A stretch of 64,000 bases of DNA from positions 1-64,000 of the forward strand of contig JADJCG010000019.1 of assembly GCA_016703335.1 (NCBI GenBank). The letters run 5' to 3'. The position numbers and the translations under genes were made by a program. Positions within the stretch are counted from its first letter, which is position 1. Each line of letters opens with the position of its first letter. Under the pieces are notes generated by a model that was not told the DNA's origin, made no database searches, and saw nothing but the letters and a program-made list of their open reading frames with translations. The DNA comes from Caulobacteraceae bacterium. GTDB taxonomy: Bacteria; Pseudomonadota; Alphaproteobacteria; Caulobacterales; Aquidulcibacteraceae. Positions 56,586-64,000 of the stretch are shown here, in pieces.

Positions 56586-58172
56586 ATGAGCGGACCTTCC
56601 ACCTACGAGCCGAAATCCGGCATCACGCGCTGGCTCGATCGGCGCCTGCCGATCATCCGATTGGCGCACGACAGCTTCGTCGCTTACCCGACGCCGCGTA
56701 ACCTCAATTATTGGTGGACGTTCGGCGCGATGCTGAGCCTCTGCCTCATCGTGCAAATCGTCACCGGCATCGTGCTGGCCATGCACTACACGCCGCACGT
56801 CAGCCTCGCGTTCGCGAGCGTTGAGCGCATCAACCGCGACGTGCCGTTTGGCTGGCTCATCCAGAACATCCACTCGGTTGGCGCGTCGATGTTCTTCCTC
56901 GCCGTCTACATCCACATGTTCCGCGGCCTCTATTACGGCTCATACAAAGCCCCGCGCGAGCTGCTCTGGATATTGGGCTGCGTGATCTACTTGCTGATGA
57001 TCGCGACCGGCTTCCTCGGTTACACGCTGCCTTGGGGCCAGATGAGCTTCTGGGGCGCCACCGTCATCACCAACCTGATCGGCGCGCTGCCACTGATCGG
57101 CGAGAGCATCAAGAATTGGCTGATGGGCGGCTTCTCAGTCGACCAGCCGACGATCAATCGCTTCTTCTCGCTGCACTATCTGCTGCCGTTCGTGATCGCT
57201 GGCGTTGTCGGCCTCCACGTCTGGGCGTTGCACGAAGCAGGGCAGAACAACCCTGTCGGCATCGATGTGAAGTCGAAGACCGACACCGGTGCCGTTCACG
57301 CCGCACGCGACCATCAAGGATCTCTTCGCGACGACGCTCTTTGTGATCCTGTTCGCCGTGTTCGTGTTCTACATGCCGGACGCGCTTGGCCACGCCGACA
57401 ACTACATCCCGGCCAACCCGCTGCAGACGCCGCCGGAAATCGTGCCCGAATGGTACATGCTGCCGTTCTACGCGATCCTGCGCGCGTTCGATTTCAACAT
57501 CGGCCCGATCGATTCAAAGCTCGCCGGCGTCTTGGCGATGTTCGCCTCGATCGGCGTCCTGTTCATTCTGCCGTGGTTGGACACGTCACGCGTTCGCTCG
57601 ATGCGCTATCGCCCGATCGCGCGTCAGTTCTTCATCATCTTCGCGGTCGTGTGCTTCGGCCTCGGCTGGTGCGGTGGTCAGAACCCGGGCCGCATCCTGT
57701 TGAAGGCCGGCCAGTTCTCCGCGACGATGACGTGGGCCACGGGCGGCCAGGTTACCGAGCGCCCAGTGGAAGCTGCGAGCGAGTCCGAGTGGCAACAAGC
57801 TGCTGACGCCGCCATCGCCGAAATGCGTTCGCAGGGCGCGTCGATGACCTCCGTCACCCGCCACGGCGCAACCAGCGGCGTCATCACCGGCGTCATTGGC
57901 GGCAGCACGCAAACGCGCGCGGTCGACGGCGACACATCAGAACTGCTCGAAGAGCACATCGCTGAAGTGAAGGCAGAGGTCGCTCAGGCGACGCCGTTCT
58001 TCACGATTGAGCGCAGCTCGCCGGCGCGCTTCACGGTGACGAACTTCTCGTTGCTGCTGACGATCTACTACTTCCTCTTCTTCCTTGTGATCTTGCCGAT
58101 CCTCGGTCTGCGTGAGCGGCCCGAGCGCGTGCCGGATACGATCGCAAAGCCCGTCACGCAGGGGCATCGTAA
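56586..58172 (+). CDS. petB: cytochrome b with unusual periplasmic insertion (two frameshifts)
   Basis: About 528 residues joined, against about 430-445 for usual bacterial cytochrome b. Haem ligands sit in ASMFFLAVYIHMFRGLYYGS and LLPFVIAGVVGLHVWALHEA; the Qo motif is IVPEWYMLPFY. A shift near 57285 links KSKTDT with VPFTPHATIKDLFA. Between helices G and H (about 57715-58030) an extra stretch of about 105 residues occurs (ESEWQQAADAAIAEMRSQGA, TSELLEEHIAEVKAEVAQAT). A lost G in the run at 58161-58164 hides the stop TAA at 58170, which overlaps the petC ATG; as given, the frame runs to 58242. Confidence 0.92.
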
Positions 58173-59017
58173 TGTTGCGCGTACTTTCCGCCGCTGCGGC
58201 GCTGACCGTCGCTGCCTTCGGCGTCGCCTGGGCGTCGTCTGAAGCAAAGCATCCCGAGGAGTATCGCTTCTCGTTCGAGAGCCCGACCGGCTCGTATGAC
58301 ATGGCGGCCGTTCAACGCGGCTTCCAGGTTTACAATCAGGTCTGCTCCAATTGTCACTCGATGGATCACCTGGCCTATCGCCACCTCGGCGAGGAGGGCG
58401 GCCCGTTCGCGCTCTACATGGTTCGCAACCATGAGACCGGAGAGATGGAGCCGCACGTCGGCCGTCCCGAGCATGGCGGCACGTTCGTCGAAGTGACGGA
58501 CAACCCATACATCCGTGCGATCGCGTCGAGCCACATGATCACGGACATCGATCCGACCTCTGGTCAGCCGACCGACCGTCCGGGCCGCATCTCCGATCAC
58601 TTCCGTCGCCCGTTCCCGAACGAGATCGCCGCGCGCGCCTCGAATGGTGGCGCAGCGCCGCCGGATCTTTCGGTCATCAACTCGGCCCGCCATGGCGGCG
58701 CGCGTTACGTGCGCTCGCTGCTGATGGGCTTCACTGGCGAGAGCGAAGGCACGCTACACTACAACCCGTACTTCCCGGGTGGCCGTCTGGCGATGGCGCC
58801 GCCGCTCGCCGATGGCGCCGTGCCGTACGCCGATCCGGAAACGCCGCAGACGGTTGAGCAATACGCGACCGACGTGGCGACCTTCCTGCAATGGTCGGCC
58901 GATCCGCACATGGAAACGCGCAAGCGCATGGGCCTCGTCGTGCTGGCGTTCCTGATCGTGCTCGCTGGCTTACTCTACCTCTCGTACAAGCAAGTCTGGC
59001 GCGGCGAGAGCCACTAA
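58172..59017 (+). CDS. petC: cytochrome c1
   Basis: 281 residues. Signal peptide (LSAAAALTVAAFGVAWASSE), haem c motif CSNCHS in YNQVCSNCHSMDHLAYRH, the methionine ligand in GRLAMAPPLADG, and a C-terminal anchor helix (MGLVVLAFLIVLAGLLYLSY). It accepts electrons from the Rieske protein. ATG overlaps the restored petB stop (TAATG). A strong terminator follows 23 bp after. Confidence 0.96.
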   Translation: MLRVLSAAAALTVAAFGVAWASSEAKHPEEYRFSFESPTGSYDMAAVQRGFQVYNQVCSNCHSMDHLAYRHLGEEGGPFALYMVRNHETGEMEPHVGRPEHGGTFVEVTDNPYIRAIASSHMITDIDPTSGQPTDRPGRISDHFRRPFPNEIAARASNGGAAPPDLSVINSARHGGARYVRSLLMGFTGESEGTLHYNPYFPGGRLAMAPPLADGAVPYADPETPQTVEQYATDVATFLQWSADPHMETRKRMGLVVLAFLIVLAGLLYLSYKQVWRGESH

Positions 59018-59040
59018 GGCTCTCTACAAATTCAAACGGA

Positions 59041-59072
59041 AACGCCGGCCTCGCGCCGGCGTTTTTGTTTTT
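59041..59072 (+). terminator. intrinsic terminator of petABC
   Basis: Stem AACGCCGGC (59041-59049) with GCCGGCGTT (59055-59063), loop CTCGC, then TTTGTTTTT. It is a perfect 9-bp stem 23 bp after the petC stop. Confidence 0.9.
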
Positions 59073-59172
59073 GATCTCCATCGAGTCCTGAGCTTGTCGG
59101 CGTCCCAGTCGCCCTGCATCCGCGAGCACCGTCATCTGCATCTCCTGCCCAATGACAGGAGCAACTCGGACC

Positions 59173-60093
59173 ATGTCTGCCGAACGCGCGGGAAGGGGCG
59201 CGGCGATCGCCGCCGCTGCCGCATACGCATTACTGTGGGGCGGCTCGACCGCGTATCTCTACGCCACGGGCGGGGACTGGAGCACCGGCGTCTTCGTCGC
59301 GCTCATCTTCGGGGTTGGCCTTGGCGGCATCGCTTGGCTGCTGACACGCGGCGCCAACGCGCCGCGCATTGAAGTGAAGCGCCCTGCGCTCGAGAGCGGT
59401 TCGATCATCGTCTATCTCACGCTCTACGCCGTGCTCTTCCTCGGCTTCGGGATGACGTGGGCGCGCGAAGTTCTGCCCGAGGGACAACAGCAAGAGCTGC
59501 TTGTGCTCGCACTAAAGCTTGGCGTTCATATCGTGCTGCCTGCGATCTTGCTGGTGCTGCTCGGCGCCAAGCTCGCGCCCATCGCGCAGCTCGGGCTCAG
59601 CGGCCGCAAATTTTGGCGCACTTTGATAGTGCTTGGGCTCATCATACTGGCGCTCGTTTGCGTCATCACGCCGAGCCTCAAGCTCCTCTCGGCCATCCCC
59701 CCGACGTTCGACACCATGATCTGGGCCGTGCCGCTCGGTTTCATTTGGATCACGCTTGAAGCTGGCGCTTGCGAAGAATTTCTCTTCCGCGGCGTTCTGC
59801 AAACGCGGCTCACGGCGTGGTTCAATTCCGCTTGGGCGGGCGTGATTGTCACGTCGCTTATCTTCGGCCTCGCGCACACGCCTGGTCTTTTCATGCGAGG
59901 CGGTCCTGGCGTCGATGGTTGGAGCACAGATCCGCTCCAAGTCGTCGCCCACACCATCGCCGTGCTCTCACCGATCGGACTCACCTTCGGCTTGATCTAC
60001 GCGCGCACGAAGTCGCTGCTGTTGGTGATCCTGCTGCACGGCCTCGTCGACGTACTGCCGAACCTCGCCGAGTTCGTTGGGATTTGGCGGTAA
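59173..60093 (+). CDS. CPBP (CAAX-like) intramembrane metalloprotease
   Basis: 306 residues, about eight membrane helices. Active-site motifs of the Abi/CPBP family: EAGACEEFLFRGVLQTRL (EExxxR), FGLAHTPGLF (H) and LLHGLVDVLPN (HxxxD). ATG 59173 has AGGAG upstream; an in-frame ATG at 59152 contains that site. Bacterial members cleave membrane peptides or work in immunity and export; target unknown. A hairpin terminator follows. Confidence 0.85.
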   Translation: MSAERAGRGAAIAAAAAYALLWGGSTAYLYATGGDWSTGVFVALIFGVGLGGIAWLLTRGANAPRIEVKRPALESGSIIVYLTLYAVLFLGFGMTWAREVLPEGQQQELLVLALKLGVHIVLPAILLVLLGAKLAPIAQLGLSGRKFWRTLIVLGLIILALVCVITPSLKLLSAIPPTFDTMIWAVPLGFIWITLEAGACEEFLFRGVLQTRLTAWFNSAWAGVIVTSLIFGLAHTPGLFMRGGPGVDGWSTDPLQVVAHTIAVLSPIGLTFGLIYARTKSLLLVILLHGLVDVLPNLAEFVGIWR

Positions 60094-60097
60094 CGAA

Positions 60098-60125
60098 AAA
60101 GGGCGCGACTGCTGTCGCACCCTTT
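60098..60125. terminator. bidirectional terminator-like hairpin
   Basis: AAAGGGCGCGAC (60098-60109) pairs with GTCGCACCCTTT (60114-60125) except for one mismatch, loop TGCT. A and T tracts on both sides fit termination of the two convergent genes around it. Confidence 0.7.
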
Positions 60126-60151
60126 GAACTTTTCAGATCTGCAACTGATCG

Positions 60152-61109
60152 TTACGGTGCGCTGGCGCTGCCGACGGGCGAGATCGTGTCCACCGGCGAC
60201 GGCGTCACCACCGGTCCGCCATTGATCGTCGGCGCGGCTGCGGCGTTCACATCCGTCGCGCCTTGGCTTGGCAGGTCCTGACGCGCAGCGCTCACCGGTG
60301 CGTATTGGATCACGCCATTGACGCGGCCCGCGCGCGGACCACGACGCTGCGCTGCCGCCTGCCGGCGTTCGCCGCCGCCGGGCAGAGCTTGCGCCAGGAA
60401 TTGCGAGACGTTGATCAAAGCCGGCGTGTCGCGAATGCCTGGATCGGGCACGTCAGCGTAGAAGATGTGCTGACCCAGCGTTTGCCGGCCTTGGCCAATG
60501 CGCGCCCAGCGCGGACGCACGCCCGCGTGTGATAAAGAGAGCGCCACTCGTCGGATCGACGGATTGTCCACTCAGCACTTCACGCGAAACGCGCTCAGCG
60601 ACGAGCCATTCCGGATCGGTCGCGACACTCGAAGGATCGCGCGCCAAGTTTTGCACGATGCGACGGTTCGGGTCGTTGCGATTCCATACGGAGAATTGCT
60701 TCGGCGATAGGATGACCGTCGAGAGATCTTCGCCGAAGCGCGGACCAATGCGGTTGACCATCACGTGCGCGACGGCGCGCATGCCGCCTTCGCCTTCGCT
60801 GCGCGCTTCTCCCCAAACAGTGGCAGCGAGCAAGCGCACTTCATCTTCGTTGACCGCGACGAAAGTCGGGGTCTCAGTTGACAGCGTGTTTCCCGAAGGT
60901 TCCGTCGGAACGAATCCGATGATTGACCGTTCACCGCTCACAACAGCGGCGAGCGCGTCCGGATAAAGGGCGAAGTTCATCGCCGCAGCGAGAACGAGAA
61001 CACCGCCCGCGCCGAAGGCGTGCAGCGAATGTTTGATCGAGTACGCCTTTGCGCGTCCGCGTGAAGTCTTCTTGCTCGAGCGTGTAAGCCCGATCCAGCG
61101 AGCGGCCAT
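60152..61109 (-). CDS. SleB-type cell wall hydrolase (frameshifted)
   Basis: About 318 residues joined. A membrane anchor (AGGVLVLAAAMNFALY), then the Hydrolase_2/SleB domain: LLAATVWGEARSEGEGGMRA, VAHVMVNRIGPRFG, QFSVWNRNDPNRRIVQN. After a shift near 60530 it continues as ALFYHTR-like sequence and IGQHIFYAD-like GRQTLGQHIFYADV. A long Ala/Pro/Thr-rich tail (QGATDVNAAAAPTINGGPVV) follows. Such enzymes are lytic transglycosylase-like and cut peptidoglycan. The catalytic Glu is in WGEA. Locus length is one base over a multiple of three. Confidence 0.85.
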
Positions 61110-61452
61110 CGTGGTCTCTCTACAGCGCGCGGCGCGCTCTCACGCGCCGTGGTTGAAAAATCATGTTGGTGTGGACCCGCTCGCAGCACGTGCGGACACA
61201 AGGCGTGTTCTACTTGCTCACAAGGCGAGAATTGGGCGCTGCGCTGGCGAATACAGTCAAAAAACCCGCCATTTCCTTGCTTTTCTGTTAGAACCAGCCG
61301 TTCGACATAGGCTGACAAGCATTGTTCCTTACGAGACGTACAGGAGCGCGCGTCTTTGCTTGAGCGAAGGCGTCTCATTTCTAGAGCACGCTAACGCGCC
61401 GCGGCGGTGCAGCTAATTGCGTATGGTTCGCAACAAGCGTAGAGCCGCTGCG
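61110..61452. other. 343-bp divergent intergenic region
   Basis: It separates the SleB gene (minus) from the lipoprotein gene (plus). It holds a GC-rich palindromic patch (about 61123-61150) and a minus-strand TTGACT near 61255-61262 that might be a -35 box. No RNA gene, EcfG promoter or small coding frame is convincing. Confidence 0.5.
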
Positions 61453-62184
61453 ATGAAACTCCTTTTGCCTCTGGCGCTTGCGCTCTGCCTCGCCGTCGGT
61501 GCGTGCGGCCAACGCGAACACAACATGGCGCCCCCCGCGTCCGCGAACGCCGCGAGCGAGGATGCGGACTTCGCCATGCGCTTGGTGCTGATCGAAGGCC
61601 ATTTGCAAGCCGGCCGCGAGCTGATCGAAGCCGGGCAGCCTCAAAACTCGCTCCCGCACTTCGGCCATCCGGTGCGGGAACTCTACAGCGACATGATCCC
61701 GATCATCGTTCACCGTAACGGCCAACAATTCGACCGCGACCTCATCGCGCTCGAAGGCCTCGCCGCCCGCGAAAACAATTCCGAGACCTTCCGCACCGCC
61801 TTCGACGCGGCGCTGGCGAAAGTTCACGCCGCCCGCGACCTCATCCCAGCTGAGAAGTGGGCGTCGGACGAATTCGTGCTCGCTCTTGTCGCGGACACCG
61901 CGAACGTCGCCAGCCAAGAATATCGCAACGCCCTTGTCGGTGGCCGCATCGATAGCTTGATCGAGTATCACGATGCGCGTGCCTTCATCTTTCGTCTGAG
62001 CGACATTCTCGCTGCTCACCAAGGCACGGACCCGCGCCTAGCGCAGGCTTCGGCGCTTGTTGCTGAACTCCGCGCCTTCGTTGAACCGCTGAACCCGCCG
62101 AACCCGCCGCGCGCGAGCGACGTTCAGTTCGAAGAAAAGGCCGCCGCACTCCGCGCTCTGGTTGGAGCCACGTCGGCGCAATGA
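61453..62184 (+). CDS. lipoprotein of unknown function
   Basis: 243 residues from the ATG at 61453 (an in-frame ATG lies at 61423). Signal and lipobox in LALALCLAVGACGQ. The mature part is helical: DFAMRLVLIEGHLQAGRELI, DRDLIALEGLAARENNSETF, VLALVADTANVASQEYRNAL. This helical pattern with regularly placed histidines resembles periplasmic sensing or binding proteins, but no family was recognised. Its TGA overlaps the ATG of the next membrane gene, so the two may function together. Confidence 0.65.
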   Translation: MKLLLPLALALCLAVGACGQREHNMAPPASANAASEDADFAMRLVLIEGHLQAGRELIEAGQPQNSLPHFGHPVRELYSDMIPIIVHRNGQQFDRDLIALEGLAARENNSETFRTAFDAALAKVHAARDLIPAEKWASDEFVLALVADTANVASQEYRNALVGGRIDSLIEYHDARAFIFRLSDILAAHQGTDPRLAQASALVAELRAFVEPLNPPNPPRASDVQFEEKAAALRALVGATSAQ

Positions 62185-62715
62185 ACCCCTACAGCGATTT
62201 TAGCGTCCCGTGGTTCGATGCGTTCTTGCTGTGGCTGAGCGCAACCGAGCTGCGGGCGTTTTTCTATCGCTTTGAAGATTTCGACTGGCTGTTCGTTTTC
62301 GCGCACGTCGCTTCGGCGGCCGTGCTGCTGGGCTCGATCTTGATCGTTGATCTCAGGATCATCGGCGTGATGTGCGAGATCAATCTTCGCAAACTCGCGG
62401 TGCTGGCTTTGCCCTGGTCGATCGGCGGCGCGATCATCGCGCTCTTGAGCGGCTGCGTATTGCTGCTCTTCGACCCCATCGCCGTCGGCGTGCATACACA
62501 CTTTCTGCCGAAGATGGGCCTCATTCTTTTGGGCCTCCTCAACGCGCTAGCGTTCCATCACTTCACTCAATCTCGAGGCGGCCGAGACGCCCACAACCCG
62601 CGCCCGGTTCGCTGGTGCGCTCTCGATCGCGCTGTGGGCAGGGGTCTTCCTGTGTGCCACGCTCAACGGGACCGAGCGGATTTCGAGCAGCAACCACGCT
62701 GAGCTCGGCCGCTAG
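62181..62715 (+). CDS. DUF6644/CopD-like membrane protein (frameshifted)
   Basis: About 177 residues joined. Helices: WLFVFAHVASAAVLLGSILI, KLAVLALPWSIGGAIIALLS, HFLPKMGLILLGLLNALAFH, and, after a shift near 62570, FAGALSIALWAGVFLCATLN. Histidines at helix ends (FAHVAS, FHHF) recall CopD-type or DUF6644 membrane proteins that may bind haem or copper. Stop TAG at 62713. Coupled to the lipoprotein gene by an ATGA overlap. Confidence 0.65.
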
Positions 62716-62750
62716 ACCGCGCTGACACTGGTGTTGGATGGTGCGTTGGC

Positions 62751-63629
62751 TTAGCTGCCCAAGAGCACTGTGCGGCCGTTGACCGGTTGGGTATGGCGTG
62801 AGCTTGAGCCCAGCGCCTCGCGCAATGCCGCGATCTGCTGAGCCGAAGCCGTGATCGGCGTGCGTAGCACATTCCAGCGAACGCCTTCGCTGCATGGCGG
62901 CGTCGTGAGCGAGCCCGCATAGGCGAAATAGGCGCGATCGGGTGGCAGCAGCGCCGTCAGATTGACGCTCAAATGCTCCGCGAATTCGTCGCCGTGTTCG
63001 CGCGGCGCATGTTCAAGCAAAGCGGCGAGCGCGCTGTTCTCAGCGCCTTCTTCGATGAATACGCCAACCACGGCGAGTTGACCGGCTTCGTTGCGATGCA
63101 CGAAGTGGAGTTCTGCCGGATACGCGCGGCGGTCCAGCATGTGCTCTGCGGGCGCATGAAAATGGAATTGCGCGAACGTGTAGTTGTCATGGCCAATACC
63201 CAGCGTTGCGGCGCTCTGCGCGGGATTGAATTGCAGGGTGTGGCCGTTGTTCACAAAGCCGCCCTCGACCGGCAGATAGCGCGGCGCAAGGTCTGGCACT
63301 TCCGCCATCGGTGCGGCGCTAGAGAGGTTGATAGGGGATTGCTCTTGGCCGCGTCCGCAGAGGCCGCTGACGCCTGCCCAGGCGCGCTGATTGCCGTAAC
63401 CCCAGTGGGTGGCTTGTTGATGAGCCGCAGGATGGGGGACATTGGTGCCCGCATGAGCTTCGGCTGGTCCGAGCGCAGGTCCGTGGCCGTTGGCGGCGGC
63501 TGTCTCGCCGTGCCCGGCTTCAGCGCCGTGCGCTTCGGTGGTTGTTTCTTCACGATGAGCGCTATCGCCGCTCGCGCCACAGGCAGCCAGCAACAGAGCG
63601 AGCGCGGACGCCGCCGATCCCAGACGCAT
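62751..63629 (-). CDS. alpha-type carbonic anhydrase, lipoprotein with His-rich linker
   Basis: 292 residues. Signal and lipobox ALALLLAACGAS, followed by about 55 residues with about ten histidines (AHGAEAGHGETAAANGHG, then HPAAHQQATH). The catalytic domain starts HWGYGNQRAWAGV and shows EQSPINL, the zinc ligands in FAQFHFHAPAEHM and ELHFVHRN, and SLTTPPCSEGVRWNVL. It interconverts CO2 and bicarbonate in the periplasm. ATG 63629 with GGAG upstream. The linker may gather zinc or buffer protons; that is a guess. Confidence 0.92.
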   Translation of the reverse strand: MRLGSAASALALLLAACGASGDSAHREETTTEAHGAEAGHGETAAANGHGPALGPAEAHAGTNVPHPAAHQQATHWGYGNQRAWAGVSGLCGRGQEQSPINLSSAAPMAEVPDLAPRYLPVEGGFVNNGHTLQFNPAQSAATLGIGHDNYTFAQFHFHAPAEHMLDRRAYPAELHFVHRNEAGQLAVVGVFIEEGAENSALAALLEHAPREHGDEFAEHLSVNLTALLPPDRAYFAYAGSLTTPPCSEGVRWNVLRTPITASAQQIAALREALGSSSRHTQPVNGRTVLLGS

Positions 63630-63754
63630 TAGGAAATTCTCCACCAACCCCAGCCGCGCGCTCCTTAAGAAGTCTTGCGGCAAGGCTTGGTAGATACACG
63701 AACCCGCTTAAAACCTGGTTACGTGGGAACTTCCCAACGGCAGTGAGCGCTCAG

Positions 63755-63788
63755 CAAAAAGGCCGAGGCGCTTTCGCGTCCCGGCCTT
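63755..63788 (-). terminator. intrinsic terminator of clpP
   Basis: Arms AAGGCCG (63759-63765) and CGGCCTT (63782-63788) enclose an imperfect inner stem; on the minus strand it ends in a run of five T (63760-63756). It lies 22 bp after the clpP stop. Confidence 0.7.
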
Positions 63789-63809
63789 GCTTCTGAGAAA
63801 TCAAAGCGC

Positions 63810-64000
63810 CTAACGAATCTCGTTCTGGCTCTTCACGATCTTGCCGACGAGGCCGTAGGCCTTCGCTTCTTCCGCCAGCATCCAGTAGTCGCGATCAACG
63901 TCGCGCTTGATTTTGTCTGCGGGTTGGCCGGTCGCGTTGGCGAAGATCTGGTTCAGACGTTCGCGCATGCGCAGGATTTCGCGGGCCTGGATTTCAACGT
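63810..64000 (-). CDS. clpP: ATP-dependent Clp protease proteolytic subunit, C-terminal part
   Basis: The last 62 residues of ClpP; the gene continues beyond the window edge. IQAREILRMRERLNQIFANA and DVDRDYWMLAEEAKAYGLVG are conserved ClpP segments; DRDYWMxAEEAxxYGL(V/I)D/G holds the catalytic aspartate region (RDYWM). Stop TAG at 63812-63810. It degrades proteins together with ClpX or ClpA. Confidence 0.93.
   Translation of the reverse strand, partial: VEIQAREILRMRERLNQIFANATGQPADKIKRDVDRDYWMLAEEAKAYGLVGKIVKSQNEIR

Overview
The window is a high-GC chromosomal segment whose gene content points to an aerobic alphaproteobacterium. The main clues are a PhyR-NepR-EcfG general stress response locus, a fused E1 alpha-beta 2-oxoacid dehydrogenase, a petABC cytochrome bc1 operon, an entericidin, and TonB-receptor and lipoprotein families. 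The Caulobacterales/Hyphomonadaceae side of the class seems likely, but that is inferred from gene style and not proven. No tRNA, rRNA, IS element, prophage or CRISPR array was seen.

Layout. 1-8.7 kb: end of an M16 peptidase gene, then a phenylacetate (paa) cluster made of a TetR regulator, the operon paaABCDE (minus strand, with a methyltransferase at its tail), paaI, and divergent paaG-paaZ. A palindromic operator candidate lies in front of paaA. 8.7-17.5 kb: a beta-propeller lipoprotein, then aminotransferase, E2 and fused E1 genes on the minus strand opposite an Lrp-type regulator, a GGDEF/EAL protein and a PCu(A)C copper chaperone. 17.6-23.3 kb: general stress response island with phyR, nepR, ecfG, an atypical histidine kinase, entericidin, DUF883, two DUF1328 proteins and sodB. 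Six sites fit the EcfG promoter pattern GGAAC-N16/17-(C/T)GTT. 23.4-28.2 kb: valine/3-hydroxyisobutyrate catabolism (mmsA, hydrolase, mmsB) with a PhyH-type oxygenase and a CHRD protein. 28.2-38.9 kb: two response regulators, a TonB receptor, queC, pirin, small lipoproteins, two META-domain genes, an SDR, an MFS transporter and a GNAT enzyme. 38.9-46.4 kb: a MoxR / DUF58 / BatA-DUF4159 / VWA-like membrane module with a divergent DUF1285 gene. 46.4-55.9 kb: a damaged exoribonuclease, Nudix CoA pyrophosphatase, DUF2809, an SH3-FGE lipoprotein, cca, an acyltransferase, hemF and trmL. 56-64 kb: petABC, a CPBP protease, a SleB hydrolase, lipoproteins, alpha-carbonic anhydrase and the end of clpP.

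Quality warning. At least 25 genes carry single-base frameshifts, including genes that should be indispensable (cca, petB). paaZ also lacks an internal segment, and 44.59-44.87 kb and 46.43-47.17 kb contain long pure G or C runs in otherwise ordinary genes. I read these as consensus or assembly errors (long-read or low-coverage metagenome type), not true pseudogenes. Broken genes are therefore annotated as single loci across their frameshifts.
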